NCBI GenBank assembly: GCA_023678885.1
Contig: CM043009.1
Span: 14,563,117-14,627,116 of the forward strand
Origin: Pogostemon cablin
Taxonomy: Eukaryota; Streptophyta; Magnoliopsida; Lamiales; Lamiaceae
Direction of reading: 5' to 3'
Length of the DNA stretch: 64,000 nucleotides
Shown: positions 21,155 to 33,260 of the stretch, in pieces
Layout: the number at the start of each line of letters is the position of its first letter
Position numbering within the stretch: position 1 is the stretch's first letter
Translations under genes and position numbers: made by a program
The notes under the pieces: generated by a model
What the model was told of the DNA's origin: nothing
The model's input: the letters and a program-made list of their open reading frames with translations, nothing else
The model's database searches: none

Positions 21155-22300
21155 TTGTAATCGTTCCTAAATTATTCTACTTAATTAAATATGGTTTTTT
21201 TTTAAAACAAAATCTATATTAGATAGCTTGAATATCAGCTTCAACATAGTTAAACATCAGGAGCGATAAGAGAAAAGAAAGGAGAAACACAAGTAAAAGC
21301 ATAACTAGAGTATACGGTTGATGCATGATTTATTAACGAATTAGGCTAAGGCGCTAGTGCTAATGGCAACTTTGTCTCTGTTGCCAAAATTGATGGGAAG
21401 ATTGTGGCCATGTAGGACTGTTAAATATTTTGTGTGGACTTATCAAAAATGAAAATGTAAACCATATATTAGGGCATACCTGGATACAATGTAAACCCTA
21501 TATGGAATGGATTTAAAAAATTGTGTATTGTTGAGCATAAAAAATACATTTAAAAAATAATGTAATACCCAAGGACTTTGTCATTTTAATTTTTAAGCAT
21601 TCACTTAAAATGTGGTATCTGGGTGAGAAACCCGTTAAAGCAACCTCTAAAGTCCTTTATTTTCTTTTTCTCAATGAATTCTGGAAGCATAATGTGAAGT
21701 CTAATTAAAATGAAACTTCCAGTTTTCACAAACAAGACACAATCGAGTAAATTAAATACCAACAATCCCAAAAGATGAACCTAAGCAAAATCTTAAACCA
21801 CAATAAAATCAAAGGACTTTTTACCTTATCATTGCTCAAGCAAGTTGAAAAAGAGAAATCATGACTGAAGACAGGAGAATGTTAGGATAAAAATGAAGAA
21901 AAGCAGATTTATGCATCACAACACAATTTAAGCCCCTGTGATGTTTACACCTTTAATTGTAGGAACAGACGCATAAGCAAAATTCCCCAATGTTGATGTG
22001 TAAATCATAACTAATCAAGTAGTTTTGTCTCTTGAGGGAGCGATCTTGTGCTTGTTAGATTGGCGCACAAGAAAAACCCGAAATTGTTAAAACCAAAAAT
22101 CTTTTATTCTGCTTGGATATTTATGTAAAATTTTTTGTGTGAGACAGAAATTGTTTGATGAAATATTTCTCTTGCGATGAGAAAATAATAATAATCGGAT
22201 TATAAGTTAATAAATCACTTGCTTTTAACAATAAGGGGGGGGGGGGGGGGGGAGGGATAGAATGATAAAATATAAATTTTTTTATAATTATAAAAAATTA
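21155..22300. other. Spacer with a G-run
   Basis: No gene or element end is recognised. An uninterrupted run of 18 G at 22235-22252, followed by AGGG, is the only striking feature. Confidence 0.6.
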
Positions 22301-22304
22301 AGGG

Positions 22305-22545
22305 TAAATCTTTTGTGGACCCGTGAGATCATTTTACACTTTTTAAATTAGTTATTACGCTCCCTATAAAATGTTATCAATTTCGTTATAGGATATTATC
22401 ACTTTCCATTTATGGAATAAATTGTTAATCAAATAGCATTATTACTCTTCATTAATTGAGTATTAATTTTTATTATAAAAATTATCACTTTCTATATATT
22501 TGTCCCACATAAGCCTTTACGTGTTACATGAAATTGTCTCACACA
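22305..22545. mobile_element. GAGACCGTCTC-family MITE, worn
   Basis: The left GACCCGTGAGATCATTTTACAC and right TCCCACATAAGCCTTTACGTG plus TTGTCTCACACAAGTC match the ends of the copy at 61535-61790, with the shared ATTATCACTTTC interior. Confidence 0.5.
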
Positions 22546-22645
22546 AGTCTTTACAAAAATTTAATAATTTAATTTTTATATTAAAAAAAATTAAATATTC
22601 TCTAAAAAATGATAATTTCTCCAATCAAATAATCACAAATATATA

Positions 22646-22790
22646 CTTGTGTAAACCGAGTTCACGGTGTAAACTCTGTGATCTCCTTATCAATTTTATA
22701 TACTTTATGTATTGATAGAGTGTTTAAATTAAAGGGAACCACAAGATTTACAAGAATTTATGATATAAGCCCGACTTACGAGAGACTAAC
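22646..22790. mobile_element. MITE of the GTTTACGGTGTAAA family, copy 1
   Basis: TTGTGTAAACCGAGTTCACG with GTGTAAAC at the left and ATGATATAAGCCCGACTTAC at the right are imperfect inverse blocks. The same layout and the interior GGGAACCACAAGATTTA occur at 59874-60020. Confidence 0.55.
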
Positions 22791-22810
22791 TCTCAAATAA
22801 CAAGAGAAAA

Positions 22811-23717
22811 GGGACGACTATTTGCACCCCAATATTGCTAAACATACCCCAATTTACTAAATAAACCCCATAATTATTATAAGAATAAAAAGTATTTGCT
22901 ATATATACCCCATTTTTACCCATTATACCCTTTTAGTTATTTAATCTAATATTTACTGAGAATTTGAGTCTGAAAATTAAAAAGAGAATCAACCGTTTTC
23001 ATCTCTCTTGATTCCAGTGATGTTACAGAAAGCAAGGGTTAACCCTCAACACAATTCACTGAAAGTGAAAGCAAATGTGTGGTTGGGAGTTTTTGGAAAT
23101 GGTGATGAAGGAAGAAATTGCACTCAAATTGGGTCAACACTGAGAAGGACTGGAGTGAAATGTATGCAGATTAATGGAGAATGAGGAGAGCTAATGATGA
23201 AATGCAAAACCCAAAGGACTCTAAAAGAAATTGTGCAGCACACTGCCACCGATATGGTTGATGATATTGTGAAGAAGGATAGTTTCTCTCTCTATAATTT
23301 TTTTTTCAGTTTCTCTTGTGGGTTTTTTCATGAAAAACTAAGGTTCTCCCCTCTTGATCGGTGCTTCGCCAGCCGATCCTTTTGGATTCTCACTGGATTG
23401 TTTCCGATTATGTCACCTGTGTTGCTGTCCAATTCCTTTCACTCCTCAATTTTGCAAATTCATCCATGAATTTGCAAAATTTGTTGAAGCCAATTCTCTG
23501 ATTTTATCATAGGATATATAATTTATGCTCTCCGTTTGGGCTCACTCCGGCGAAATCATGGTTCAACGGTGGCTTCTAGAAGTTAAAAGCTGTAAAATTG
23601 ATCTTAAAAACATACTATATTTCAAAAGGATACTTTAGTCTTATTACGTAAGGATATTTTAGTTGGAATCTTTTACGGGTGTGTTTAGTATTTTCGGAGA
23701 TGCGAATATCTTTGCCC
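22811..23717. mobile_element. Mutator-like element with possible captured coding sequence
   Basis: The left end GGGACGACTATTTGCACCCC and inverse right end GGGCAAAGATATTCGCATC can be aligned for about 40 bp, including ATGTTTAGCAATATT against TGTTTAGTATTTTCG on one strand. The flanks AAGAGAAA/AAAAGAAA are only a rough duplication. The interior is GC-richer and between 23020 and 23300 reads in parts like coding sequence (for example KANVWLGVFGNGDEGRNC and KEIVQHTATDMVDDIVKKD), broken by a stop. I do not recognise its source. It may be a captured host fragment. Confidence 0.45.
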
Positions 23718-23959
23718 TAAAAGAAATCTATCGATTAATTATTTTAACTTGATTACATAATATATTTATGTTATTAATTAAGAAATCTTAAAATTATTTA
23801 TTATGATGAGGGCGAATCGAGCAAGAGGTGCATCATTAAGACGCTCAACATTATCCATTATTCATAAGAGATGCATCATTAAGATCCGCTATCATCATAA
23901 TATATTAAAAAGTACCTATTATTAGGGCTGGACAAAATTAATGAATTTAACAAAAATTT

Positions 23960-24120
23960 TGGTATGGTATGGTGCCGTACTGAAATTTTTGGTACGGTAA
24001 CGATAAATAATTTAGAGAATTTTCGGTATTTCGGTATATACCGAAATACCATAAAAATTTCGGTAAGACGGTATTATCGGTATATACCGATATAATGTAC
24101 CAATTTATATTAAATATATA
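23960..24120. repeat. hAT 5' subterminal repeats
   Basis: Repeated GGTAT(G), TTTCGGTA and CGGTATATACCG words in both orientations; these motifs bind transposase in other hAT elements. Confidence 0.65.
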
Positions 24121-24297
24121 ATAATATTAATTATGTATTTAAAAAATACATTAGTTTATTTAGTGTAGACTGTGTAGTCAGTATACTGTATACAACATGA
24201 AATAAATAATTTGAGAAACCCTAGCCTCTTTTCTCTTCTCTCCCTGTTGCCCTGTAACCTCGTTCTGTTCTCTCAAATCTCAAGATCTGCCGGAACT

Positions 24298-26325
24298 TGA
24301 TGCGCGTTTTCTTTGCACGCAAAATTAATCTCCAAGTATTAAAGATATCAATTGCAGCTTAGCAAGCGACCAAGTGAATATCGAACCCAAGAGACGGCGT
24401 ATTATCAATTTAATTATTTACTAAATTAATTAAGATAAGATTGAAATTAAGTTTGAGGTTTGAATTATTAATCTACTAACAAAAATATAAAATAACAATT
24501 AAAATAAAATAAACACTAGAAGAATACGAAAGTGGATCAAGTAGGAGAATAGGTAGCTCTAGGATAATCCAATTTCACTCATTAATCTCCCTTTCGTGTG
24601 TTGATGTCTGACTCTACCTTGTGGAATATGGACGCATCACTAAGCCATGCATATTTACTCTATAGACACAAGTAAACATGCGTATAACACGTGCGAATAA
24701 CCTCGGAGCAAGAGATATAATTCCATCCCCCTTTCTAGGTACTATCCGTATCAATTATTTCCCTGGCCAATTGGTACTCTAACCCGATGATCTCCCTTTA
24801 TAGGTACTATAAAATTATCCTATTTATCCTACTTAATAATTCGAATTCAATTCAATTAATAAGTATTCATATATGATAGTTCTAATGAAGCTTCGAAGTC
24901 CCCTCACTTAGAATCATAACATGGAATTCTGCTCAGCAGTGAACGCACTCAATCAATAACCAAGATATGTATTCAGACTCTACATAATAGTTAATGATGC
25001 ACAAAACGACTGTGAGTATGAATTAAAAAGGCACAATCATATATAAAATAAATCCAAAAGTAGTGTTGTACGGAGTTTACACACGAAAGTTCAATTAATT
25101 CGTAAAAACCTTCACAATCCTAGTTCTACTAAAAAGGCTCTAGCCCATGATATTACGAAGAACAATCATGGGTGTTGGATAGATCTTACCCGGATGTTCA
25201 AAAAATACAAGATAAATTAGAAAACGAATTAATCTTAGATGTGGGCGTCGTCGCGTCCTTCTCCGTCTTGAATTCTCCCTTTTGTTATCTATTGATTCCA
25301 CAACGAATCTTCAAAATAATGGATGGATAGAGGAAAGGAAGTGGATGATGGTTGGGGCTAATCCCCCCTTGTGGGGTGTGGTATGGTTGTGGCCTCTCTT
25401 ATGGCTCTCTTGTTGTTTTTTTTCTTCCTAATGGTGTGATCTACACCCCCTTTTATACTTGTAAGCTCTCCTTATTGGCCTTGGAATGGGCTTTTTGAGT
25501 GATCATACGCATTAAGGGTGTAAAAATATGGATATGGTAAGTTTTCGCACATCAATTCGACCACGAAGCTAGGTCGAATTCACCTCCCCTGGTCGAATTG
25601 CAGGTCAAATCACCTTACTGGAAGCTTCAGACACCGGATTAGAGCTTCAGGTGCTGGATTCGACCAGCACAGCAGGTCGAATTTAGGCGTCGTGGTCGAA
25701 TTGCTTCTTTTGCCATCCAATTCGATCAGGATTCGACCACATGATCAGGTCGAATTCAAATATTATGGTCGAATTGTCTTGCGCAGTCTCACCATTTCGC
25801 ATATAACTTCCACATTCGAACTCTAAATTAAGTGATTCTTGCGCTCACACGATCTTCTCTTCCTTGGATTTCTATCCATATAAAGAATACAAGAAAACTC
25901 CAAGATTTGAATGTGCAACAAGCCACAGAATGTAGCACAACAATTCTATTCGGCACAGCTTGCGCGACGTCACCATTTCGATCATAACTTTCTCATTTGG
26001 AATCCGATTGATGTGTTTTTTACGCCAAATCAACCCTCATTTCAGTGGCTTTCCAACCATGTATCACACCAACAGTTTTGATATCTATAACAATACAAAA
26101 AAATTACGAAAGTTGGATGTGTGTTTTCAGCATTCTTGCACAAATTGCACCTTTTATCCAACTTTGCACTTTTCATCATTTTTCACCTAAAATACAATAA
26201 AACACCACAAGTTCACATTTTCTCATATACAATGAATATAAAATACTTGTGCTAATATATAATAATAATTTCCATAAAAAGGTGTTAAATTGGACACTCA
26301 AACACGCTAATTTTCACTCTCATCA
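24298..26325 (-). repeat. 3' LTR of Gypsy A
   Basis: It begins TGATGCGCG and ends CTCTCATCA on the + strand, that is TG...CA in element orientation. The minus-strand TATAAAA is at 25451-25457. A cluster of TTCGACC/GGTCGAA words lies 100-320 bp upstream of it (25555-25776). Confidence 0.85.
25555..25776. repeat. TTCGACC/GGTCGAA motif cluster, Gypsy A 3' LTR
   Basis: About ten copies in both orientations, mostly followed by TT (GGTCGAATT), in the U3 region upstream of the LTR TATA box. Some copies read GGTCAAA. Confidence 0.8.
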
Positions 26326-26339
26326 ATCCCCCAAACTTA
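26326..26339 (-). other. Polypurine tract of Gypsy A
   Basis: On the minus strand the sequence is TAAGTTTGGGGGAT, directly against the 3' LTR; this is the usual primer for plus-strand synthesis. Confidence 0.65.
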
Positions 26340-28200
26340 CTCGTTGCTCGTCACGAGGTAACAAAATAAAAATAAAGCGAGAGAAAGTAAGAAAATTAGT
26401 GGGGAAACAAGGACTATGACCAATACCCCATTCAAAATACGATTGTCATCAACTTAGGTCATGCAACTCTCATTACATGTAATAATCAATTCGTAGTATA
26501 CAAGTTAAGACAACCACCACCAATTCAAATGCTCCATTGACATGCTCTCACGGGAAGTATATATCACTCGCACTCAAGTGTAAAGATGTACACTTATGGG
26601 TTAAGGTGTTTATGCTCAGATTCAATTCAAGTGCATGTGTAACCATAAGCTTGCCAAACGTCTCAAACTCTTTACCACTAAAAGTATGATTCGACAATGG
26701 GATCAAAAAAGACTTTTCTTTTGGATGTAATATTGGCTCTTTGGTTAAGATAATAAATATATGGACAACGTGACTCAAATAGTGAAGAACTAAAGCTAAT
26801 TGATCACTTCAACTTTTATCCTCTCTTCCTTTTCAATGCAGACGATTTTCATTCCTTCTTCACCTTCAAGCACAACTATTTTTTCTTTTCTCAAGCACAT
26901 CCTTTTTTTCCTTCTCTTTTTCTGTTTTTTCTCTCGAGGCACCAGTTTCGGGCACTACCTCACGCATCCTCCATAGGGTACTAGATTTAAGCACTACCTT
27001 AGGGTATTTGATTCAATGAAGTACTAGATTTAAGCACTACTCTAAGATTTTCTCCTTAAATGCATTATCAAGCTAAATCACTGTTTCAATACCACTTTCA
27101 TTCCTTCCCAAGTTGTTATCAAGCTCTATCAACACACTTTGAAAAGCCATTAATTCTCCACTAATAAGACAATCAAGGCTCAAAAAAATTCAGATGCTCA
27201 AAGTGGTTCTTTCTCTTAGGCTACCAAAGAATGAGATTTTTAAGCTCAACAGGGCTAACTACGGATAAACGATCATATGGTAGGCTAAGTGACTCATAAT
27301 TCAAGGATGATCTAAAATCATCTCCCATCATCTAACACAACATGTAGTTTCAAGTAAGACAAGAGGCAAGTTCTAGAATACTCACACAAGAACGATACTC
27401 ACCAGAAAAGAAAATATCATGTGATTATGTATCATGATCAACGAGGCTCAAAATCTCACATGGGTTTTTAACAAGTAACAAAGCACTTTTCAAGGTAAGA
27501 AATATCTCACAAGTACACATAGAACTTCATACCACAATATAACTCAAGTACACTTGCTTCATAAATTTCAAAAGCATATGAAATTTAAGCACAATTTAAA
27601 AATATAAGCTCATGTGGATCACCAAAATTAAAAATACAATCCTTCCACTCCATGAATTTAAAGCACACATAAAAATAAGAATAAGAAAACGAGGACACCT
27701 AATTTTTCTTCAATGTTCGCATGAGCTCCGCGAGTCAAAGTCTCAATGTACAACTCGTCTTGCCACCTAGTTACCCTTTTCTATCATCAAAACTCAAGCA
27801 CACTCATCATCACAAGATTCATCAATAATAAAATAGGAGAACTATAAGAAATAATCAATTTACTATCTAATCGACTCTACATACTAGAAACACCATAGAA
27901 CACTAGACAAATTACAAAAAATCGATACATCAAAACTGATTAAAGTTTCAACATACCGCAAAAAATCAACTCCCCTAGCAAATATTAAAAAGAAAAGATT
28001 ATACTCTTAGTGCTTCAATGAGGTAAAAATATCACACCCCCCAAACTTAGTAAAAACGTAAGTTAAAACTAAGTTTGCAAAGAGATGTAATTGCCGATTA
28101 GTAAGCACCTTAAATATAAAAATTTCTTACTTATACGAAAGAAATAAAGCAATAAAACGAAAGAAAAAGCTCCCAACAGACACTTATGCTTAACGTCGGA
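26340..28200 (-). other. 3' untranslated spacer of Gypsy A
   Basis: No credible reading frame. It resembles the spacer at 47194-50700 of Gypsy B in its start (CCAAACTTAC...GTAACAAA) and in later blocks (AAAATCGATACAT, AACTAAGTTTGCAAAGAGAT). In Athila elements this region may hold an env-like frame; none is visible here. Confidence 0.6.
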
Positions 28201-28359
28201 GAGTCACGATGGATGTAACCTTTTAAACTACTGAATCAGAGGATGGTCTTCTCGCATCCTCACCTTCAAAAACTTTTTTTCCCTCTTCTTGTCTACACTC
28301 AATACCTCACCTTTCTTGGTCATAAGAATATGATCATCAGAATCTTCTTCCTCCCATGG

Positions 28360-28710
28360 CTATCTAGACTCCTCCTTGTCAATCTTCCACTTAAATTTAA
28401 AATCATCTGCCTTATAAAAATCAAGATTAAACAAGTTATAAACCACATCTATGCTCTTGCATGATTGAGTCTCCATGGGCATCTTCATTGCATTATCAAG
28501 AGAGAAAACCACATCTTCATTATCCATCTGCAGTCTAAGCTTCTCAGCTCTCAACTTCTTTGCTCTTTCCCACTTCTTCTCAATTGTAAGCTCAGTATTC
28601 TGCTTATGTAACGGTACTGGAGTAACATCAATATTATGTGGAGCATTCGGCGTGGAAAATAGTATAGAACGGTTGGGTTCGACCTGGATTCGACCAGGGC
28701 TGTTGGTCAA
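28360..28710 (-). pseudogene. Gypsy A gag/protease-region remnant
   Basis: A 116-aa minus-strand frame. Its C-terminal half (LRLQMDNEDVVFSLDNAMKMPMET) corresponds to the end of the protease region of Gypsy B (LRMDKDEVLFNLDKAMKMPMET). It is joined directly to the gag-side linker (ERAKKLRAEKL), so the protease core itself has been deleted. Confidence 0.7.
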
Positions 28711-29085
28711 ATTGGGTATGTAGTGGTCGAATTGTGCACCTGGAAGTCTATTCTCTCACTGTCTGCTGGATTCGACCTGTAGGTCTGGTCGAATTGAAGT
28801 GCTCCTGGTCGAATTGAGCTTCTGTATGAATTATGTCATTCGATTCGACCTGGAATCGACCATGACGTCTGGTCGAATTGGATGGCTTCAAGTCGAATTG
28901 AACTTCTGATGAAACAGAGTGCTCCGGAGGGTAGGATTCGACTTCGATTCAACCAGAGGGTCTGGTCGAATCCTGGTATTTCTGGTCAAATCGAGGCTCT
29001 GTTACTTTCGAATCATGCCCAGGTGTCTCATTCGACTTCCTCTGTTGAATTTGACCAGGATTGTTGGTCGAATTTGGGTTGAATC
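28670..29085. repeat. TTCGACC/GGTCGAA motif cluster inside Gypsy A
   Basis: More than ten degenerate copies (ATTCGACCAGG, GGTCGAATTG, GGTCAAAT) between gag and the protease remnant, with the same GGTCGAATTG spelling as in the LTR cluster. Confidence 0.75.
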
Positions 29086-30161
29086 GGGCTCCCGACGTCT
29101 CTAATTTTAGTTTCGGCCTCATCGGTCCCTCATACTGCGTTCCAGACCTTAACATGATAGCTTTATCTTCCAATTTTTGTGTCAACTGATTCACATTCGC
29201 AGTCATCTGCCTCATAATCAAAGTAAGGTCCTTCATCTGCTTAGATAAATCTGCATGATCAACATTCATGGTATCATAAAGACGATCAATCCTTGCATCA
29301 ATCTCAGCCATATATCGATTGAAGGTATCTTCAACACTCTTCACTTTGTGCTGCCGCATACTAGGCCCCCTTAGTGTCAACTCTTTAATCTGCTTTTGAT
29401 GGTACTCTAGTAACTTGTTGATGTTCGCTAAACTAGAGACGATCTCATCCTCCCTATTCGACTTCACCACTTGATGTTCAACATGTGCTACCTTACCAAG
29501 TACATATGATCCTCTATCTCTTTCAATAGACCAATCACGTGAATTCATAGAGATGTCTTCAAACAACTTTTCTGCTTCAAGTGTTGTCTTATATAACAAT
29601 GCTCCTCCTGATGATGCATCAATAAAAACACGCGACTCACAATCCAAACCATAGTAGAAGATACTTATGTATTCTGCCTTAGACATCCCATGTTGTGGGC
29701 ACCGCCTGTGCATGCCTTTAAACCTATCCCACACCTCATGAAATTTCTCACCCTAATTCATAACAAATTGAGTGATCTCTTGCCTTATTCTTAAGATCCT
29801 TGAGGGCGGCATATATCTCTGCAAGAACTTCTGCTGCAGTCGGTCCTATGTAGTGCAGTCTGTGGCATCAAGAGTCTCATACCAAACATCTGCCTTATCA
29901 ATCAAAAAGAACTTGAATAGGGCGATCCGCCTAGCATTATCATTAGCTCCCGTGCCCTTTTTGAGTGTTTGGATAACCAAGGAATCTTTTGAGGTGCTGA
30001 TATGGATCTTCAAAACAACCTCCAGAAAAGGGATTCTTTACCACCATGTTAATAAGAGCGGGATGTATCTCAAAATCATCATCTTCCCCCTTGCCAATCC
30101 CATAGTTCATGAAAATTTCACGTATGACAACATTATCCAGATTCTGTCTTGCTCCGGCCAT
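28949..30161 (-). pseudogene. Gypsy A gag (frameshifted)
   Basis: The start is near 30161 (MAGARQNLDNVVIREIF). The matrix-like part is DFEIHPALINMV...FSGGCFEDPYQHLKRFLGY; then, after frameshifts between about 29735 and 29943, the capsid-like GEKFHEVWDRFKGMHRRCPQHG and ISIFYYGLDCESR run on to the coiled segment KDLTLIMRQMTANVNQLTQKL. It is homologous along its length to gag of Gypsy B. Gag packages element RNA; this copy is broken. Confidence 0.8.
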
Positions 30162-30300
30162 ATTTAGCTCAGTGTGTTACTTCTTCCTTTCCTTTTCCTA
30201 GTGCACAAGTACCTCAGAAAAATTCAAGGTTAAATAGAAATAAATAATCACAAATAAAAGTCTTAATCAACTAGAAATAATAAACTAATAACAACAGCCG

Positions 30301-30318
30301 TCCCCGGCAACGGCGCCA
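30301..30318 (-). other. Primer-binding site of Gypsy A (tRNA-Asp type)
   Basis: The + strand reads TCCCCGGCAACGGCGCCA, the 3' end of plant tRNA-Asp. The minus strand is therefore the primer-binding site, 6 nt inside the 5' LTR. tRNA-Asp priming is typical of Athila/Tat Gypsy elements. Confidence 0.85.
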
Positions 30319-30324
30319 AGAACT

Positions 30325-32355
30325 TGATGTGCGTTTTCTTTGCACACAAAATTAATCCCCAAGTATTAAGGATATCAATTGCAGCTTAGCAAGCGACCAA
30401 GTGAATATCGAACCCAAGGGACGGCGTATTATCAATTTAATTATTTATTAAATTAATTAAGATAAGATAGAAATTAAGTTTGAGGTTTGAATTATTAATC
30501 TACTAACAAAAATATAAAATAACAATTAAAATAAAATAAACACTAGAAGAATACGAAAGTGGATCAAGTAGGAGAATAGGTAGCTCTAGGATAATCCAAT
30601 TTCACTCATTAATCTCCCTTTCGTGTGTTGATGTCCGACTATTCCTTATGGAATATGGACGCATCACTAAGCCATACATGTTTACTCTATAAACACAAGT
30701 AAATATGCGTGTAAAACGTATGAATAACCTCGGAGCAAGAGATATAATTCCACCCCCCTTTCTAGGTACTATCCGTATCAATTATTTCCCTGGCCAATTG
30801 GTACTCTAACTCGATGATCTCCCTTTATAGGTTCTATAAAATTATCCTATTTATCCTACTTAATAACCTGAATTCAATTCAATTAATAAGTATTCATATA
30901 TGATAGTTCTAATGAAGTTTCGCAGTCCCCTCACTTAGAATCATAACATGGAATTCTGCTCAGCAGTGAGCGTACTCAATCAATAATCAAGATATGTATT
31001 CAGACTCTACATAACAGTTAATGATGCAAAAAACGACCGTGAATATGAATTAAAAAGGCACAATCATATATAAAATAAATCCACAAGTAGTGTTGTACGG
31101 AGTTTACACACAAAAGTTCAATTAATTCGTAAAAACCTTCACAACCCTAGTTCTACCAAAAAGGCTCTAGCCAATGATATTACAAAGAACAATCATGGGT
31201 GTTGGATAGATCTTACCCGGATGTCCAAAAAATACAAGATAAATTAGGAAATGAATTAACCCTAGATGTGGGCGTCGTCGCGTCCTTCTCCGTCTTGAAT
31301 TTTCCTCTTGATTCTCCTCTTGATTCCACAATGAATCTTTAAAGTGATGGATAGATGGAGGAAAGAAAGTGGATGATGGTTGGGGGGTGATCCCCCCTTG
31401 TGGGGTGTGGTATGGTTGTGGCCTCTCTTATGGCTCTCCTATTATTATTTTTTTCTTCCTAATGGTGTGATCTACACCCCCTTTTATACTTGTAAAATCT
31501 CCTTATATGCCTTGGAATGGGCTTTTTGAGTGATCACACGCATTAAGGGTGTAAAAATATAGATATGGTAAGTTTCCACACATCAATTCGACCATGAAGC
31601 TAGGTCGAATTCACCTCCCCTGGTCGAATTGCAGGTCGAATCACCCTACTGGAAGCTTCAGACACCGGATGAGAGTTTCAGGTGCTGGATTCGACCAGCA
31701 CAGCAGGTCGAATTGAAGTGTCTTGGTCGAATTGCTTCCATTGATGTCCAATTCGATCAGGATTCGACCACATGGTCAGGTCGAATTCAAATATTGTGGT
31801 CGAATTGTCTTGCGCAGTCTCACCGTTTTGCATATAACTTCCACATCCGAACTCTAAATTGAGTGATTCTTATGCTCATGCAATCCTCTCTTTCTTGGCT
31901 TTCTATCCATATAAAGAACACAAGAAAACTCTAAGATGTGAATGTGAAACAAGCCACGGAATATAGTACAGCAATTTTGTTCGGCACAGCTCGCGCGACG
32001 TCACCATTTCGATCATAACTTTCTCATTTGGAATCTGATTGAGGTGTTCTTTATGCCAAATCAACCCTCATTTCAGTGGCTTTCCAACCATATATCAATC
32101 AACAGTTTTGATCTCTACAAAAATATAGAAAAATTATGAAATTTGGATGTGCATTTTCAGCATTCTTACACAAATTGCACATTTTCTTCAACTTTGCACT
32201 TTTCATCATTTTTCCACCTAAAACACAATAAAACACCTCAAGTGCATCTTTTTCTCACATAAAATGAATATAAGATACTTGTGCCAATATAATAAGAATT
32301 TCCATCAAAAGGTGTTAAATTGGACACTCAAACACACTAATTTCCACTCTCATCA
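30325..32355 (-). repeat. 5' LTR of Gypsy A
   Basis: Near-identical partner of 24298-26325, from TGATGTGCG to CTCTCATCA. Minus-strand TATAAAA is at 31482-31488. Confidence 0.85.
31585..31808. repeat. TTCGACC/GGTCGAA motif cluster, Gypsy A 5' LTR
   Basis: The same cluster as at 25555-25776, about 100-320 bp upstream of the minus-strand TATA box. Confidence 0.8.
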
Positions 32356-32479
32356 GAGACCCACCGCCCATCCATCTTTCCTCTTCCCATCGGCTTCATC
32401 AACTTTATGTAAAGTCTTTACACTATGCTAAAATTGTGGAAAGACAATGAAGAATCCCTAGTGTCGTAGCCCCTCCAGC

Positions 32480-33260
32480 TCCGTTGTTAACCCGGGAGTT
32501 GTTAAAAGTCAGAACTTTTAACAACGGGGAAAAACCATTGTCGTAGTACCATTTTAACAACGGTGTATCCCCGTCGTTGTAGCTATTAAATATGCGTTGT
32601 TAATTCTTTTAATGGTAACAAAATATATTTTAACAACAGGGAATTCCCGTTATTGTAGATATCTTTAACAACGGTTTTCCCCCATTGTTATTGCAAATAT
32701 TATCCGTTGTCAATCCGGGAATTGTTAAAGGTAGTAACCCTTTAACAACAGTTTTTTCCATATTGTCGTATCTTAGCTTTAACAAATGGGAATCCCTGTT
32801 GTCTTTAATTGAAATCCCGTTGTTGTATAAACATATGAAAATGGGGAACACCCATTGTTGTATCTCAAAATCTCCGTTGTTAATCAGGGGGTTGTTAAAG
32901 GTACCATACTTTTAACAATGGTATTTTTTCCATTGTCGTAAGTTCCTTTTAACAACGAAGAATCCCCATTGTTGTTAGTTTTATTCCCGTGGTTGTAGAT
33001 GAATTTAACAACGGAGATTAACCGTTGTTGTAGATCAAAATCTCCGTTGTTTAAGGGAGTCGTTGAAGGGTTCTTACTTTTAACAACGGAATTTCGCCCA
33101 TTGTCATAATTTCTTTTTAACAATGATTTATCACCGTTGTTGTTAGTTTTTCCCGTTGTTGTAGATAATTTTTAAAAATATTATTCTTTTTAACAACCGG
33201 CAATCCCCGTTGTCATAGCTCTCTTTGACAACGGTTTATGCCCGTCATCGTATGTTATAT
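32480..33260. repeat. CACTA left subterminal repeat array
   Basis: More than 25 copies of TTTAACAACGG, CCCGTTGTTGTAG and close variants in both orientations. These are transposase-binding repeats in En/Spm-type elements. The reading frames across them are by-products. Confidence 0.85.

Larger units (their letters stand above)
24298..32355 (-). mobile_element. Gypsy A: Athila-like LTR retrotransposon with both LTRs but no pol
   Basis: Two LTRs of about 2.03 kb (24298-26325, 30325-32355) enclose 4.0 kb. The primer site next to the right LTR and the purine tract next to the left LTR show that it reads on the minus strand. The interior has gag and a short gag/protease-region remnant; reverse transcriptase and integrase are absent. 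It is therefore non-autonomous. In the first 60 aligned bases the LTRs differ by four transitions, so it is not new. The 5-bp flanks GAACT/GAGAC are at best a degraded duplication. It sits in the 5' leader of the hAT element. Confidence 0.85.

Noticed and set aside
25555..25776. CRISPR-like array
   Set aside because: Short repeats in both orientations with irregular spacing, inside an LTR of a plant retrotransposon; no repeat-spacer structure.
24293..32360. A clean 5-bp target duplication for Gypsy A
   Set aside because: GAACT and GAGAC match at only three positions; reported only as degraded.
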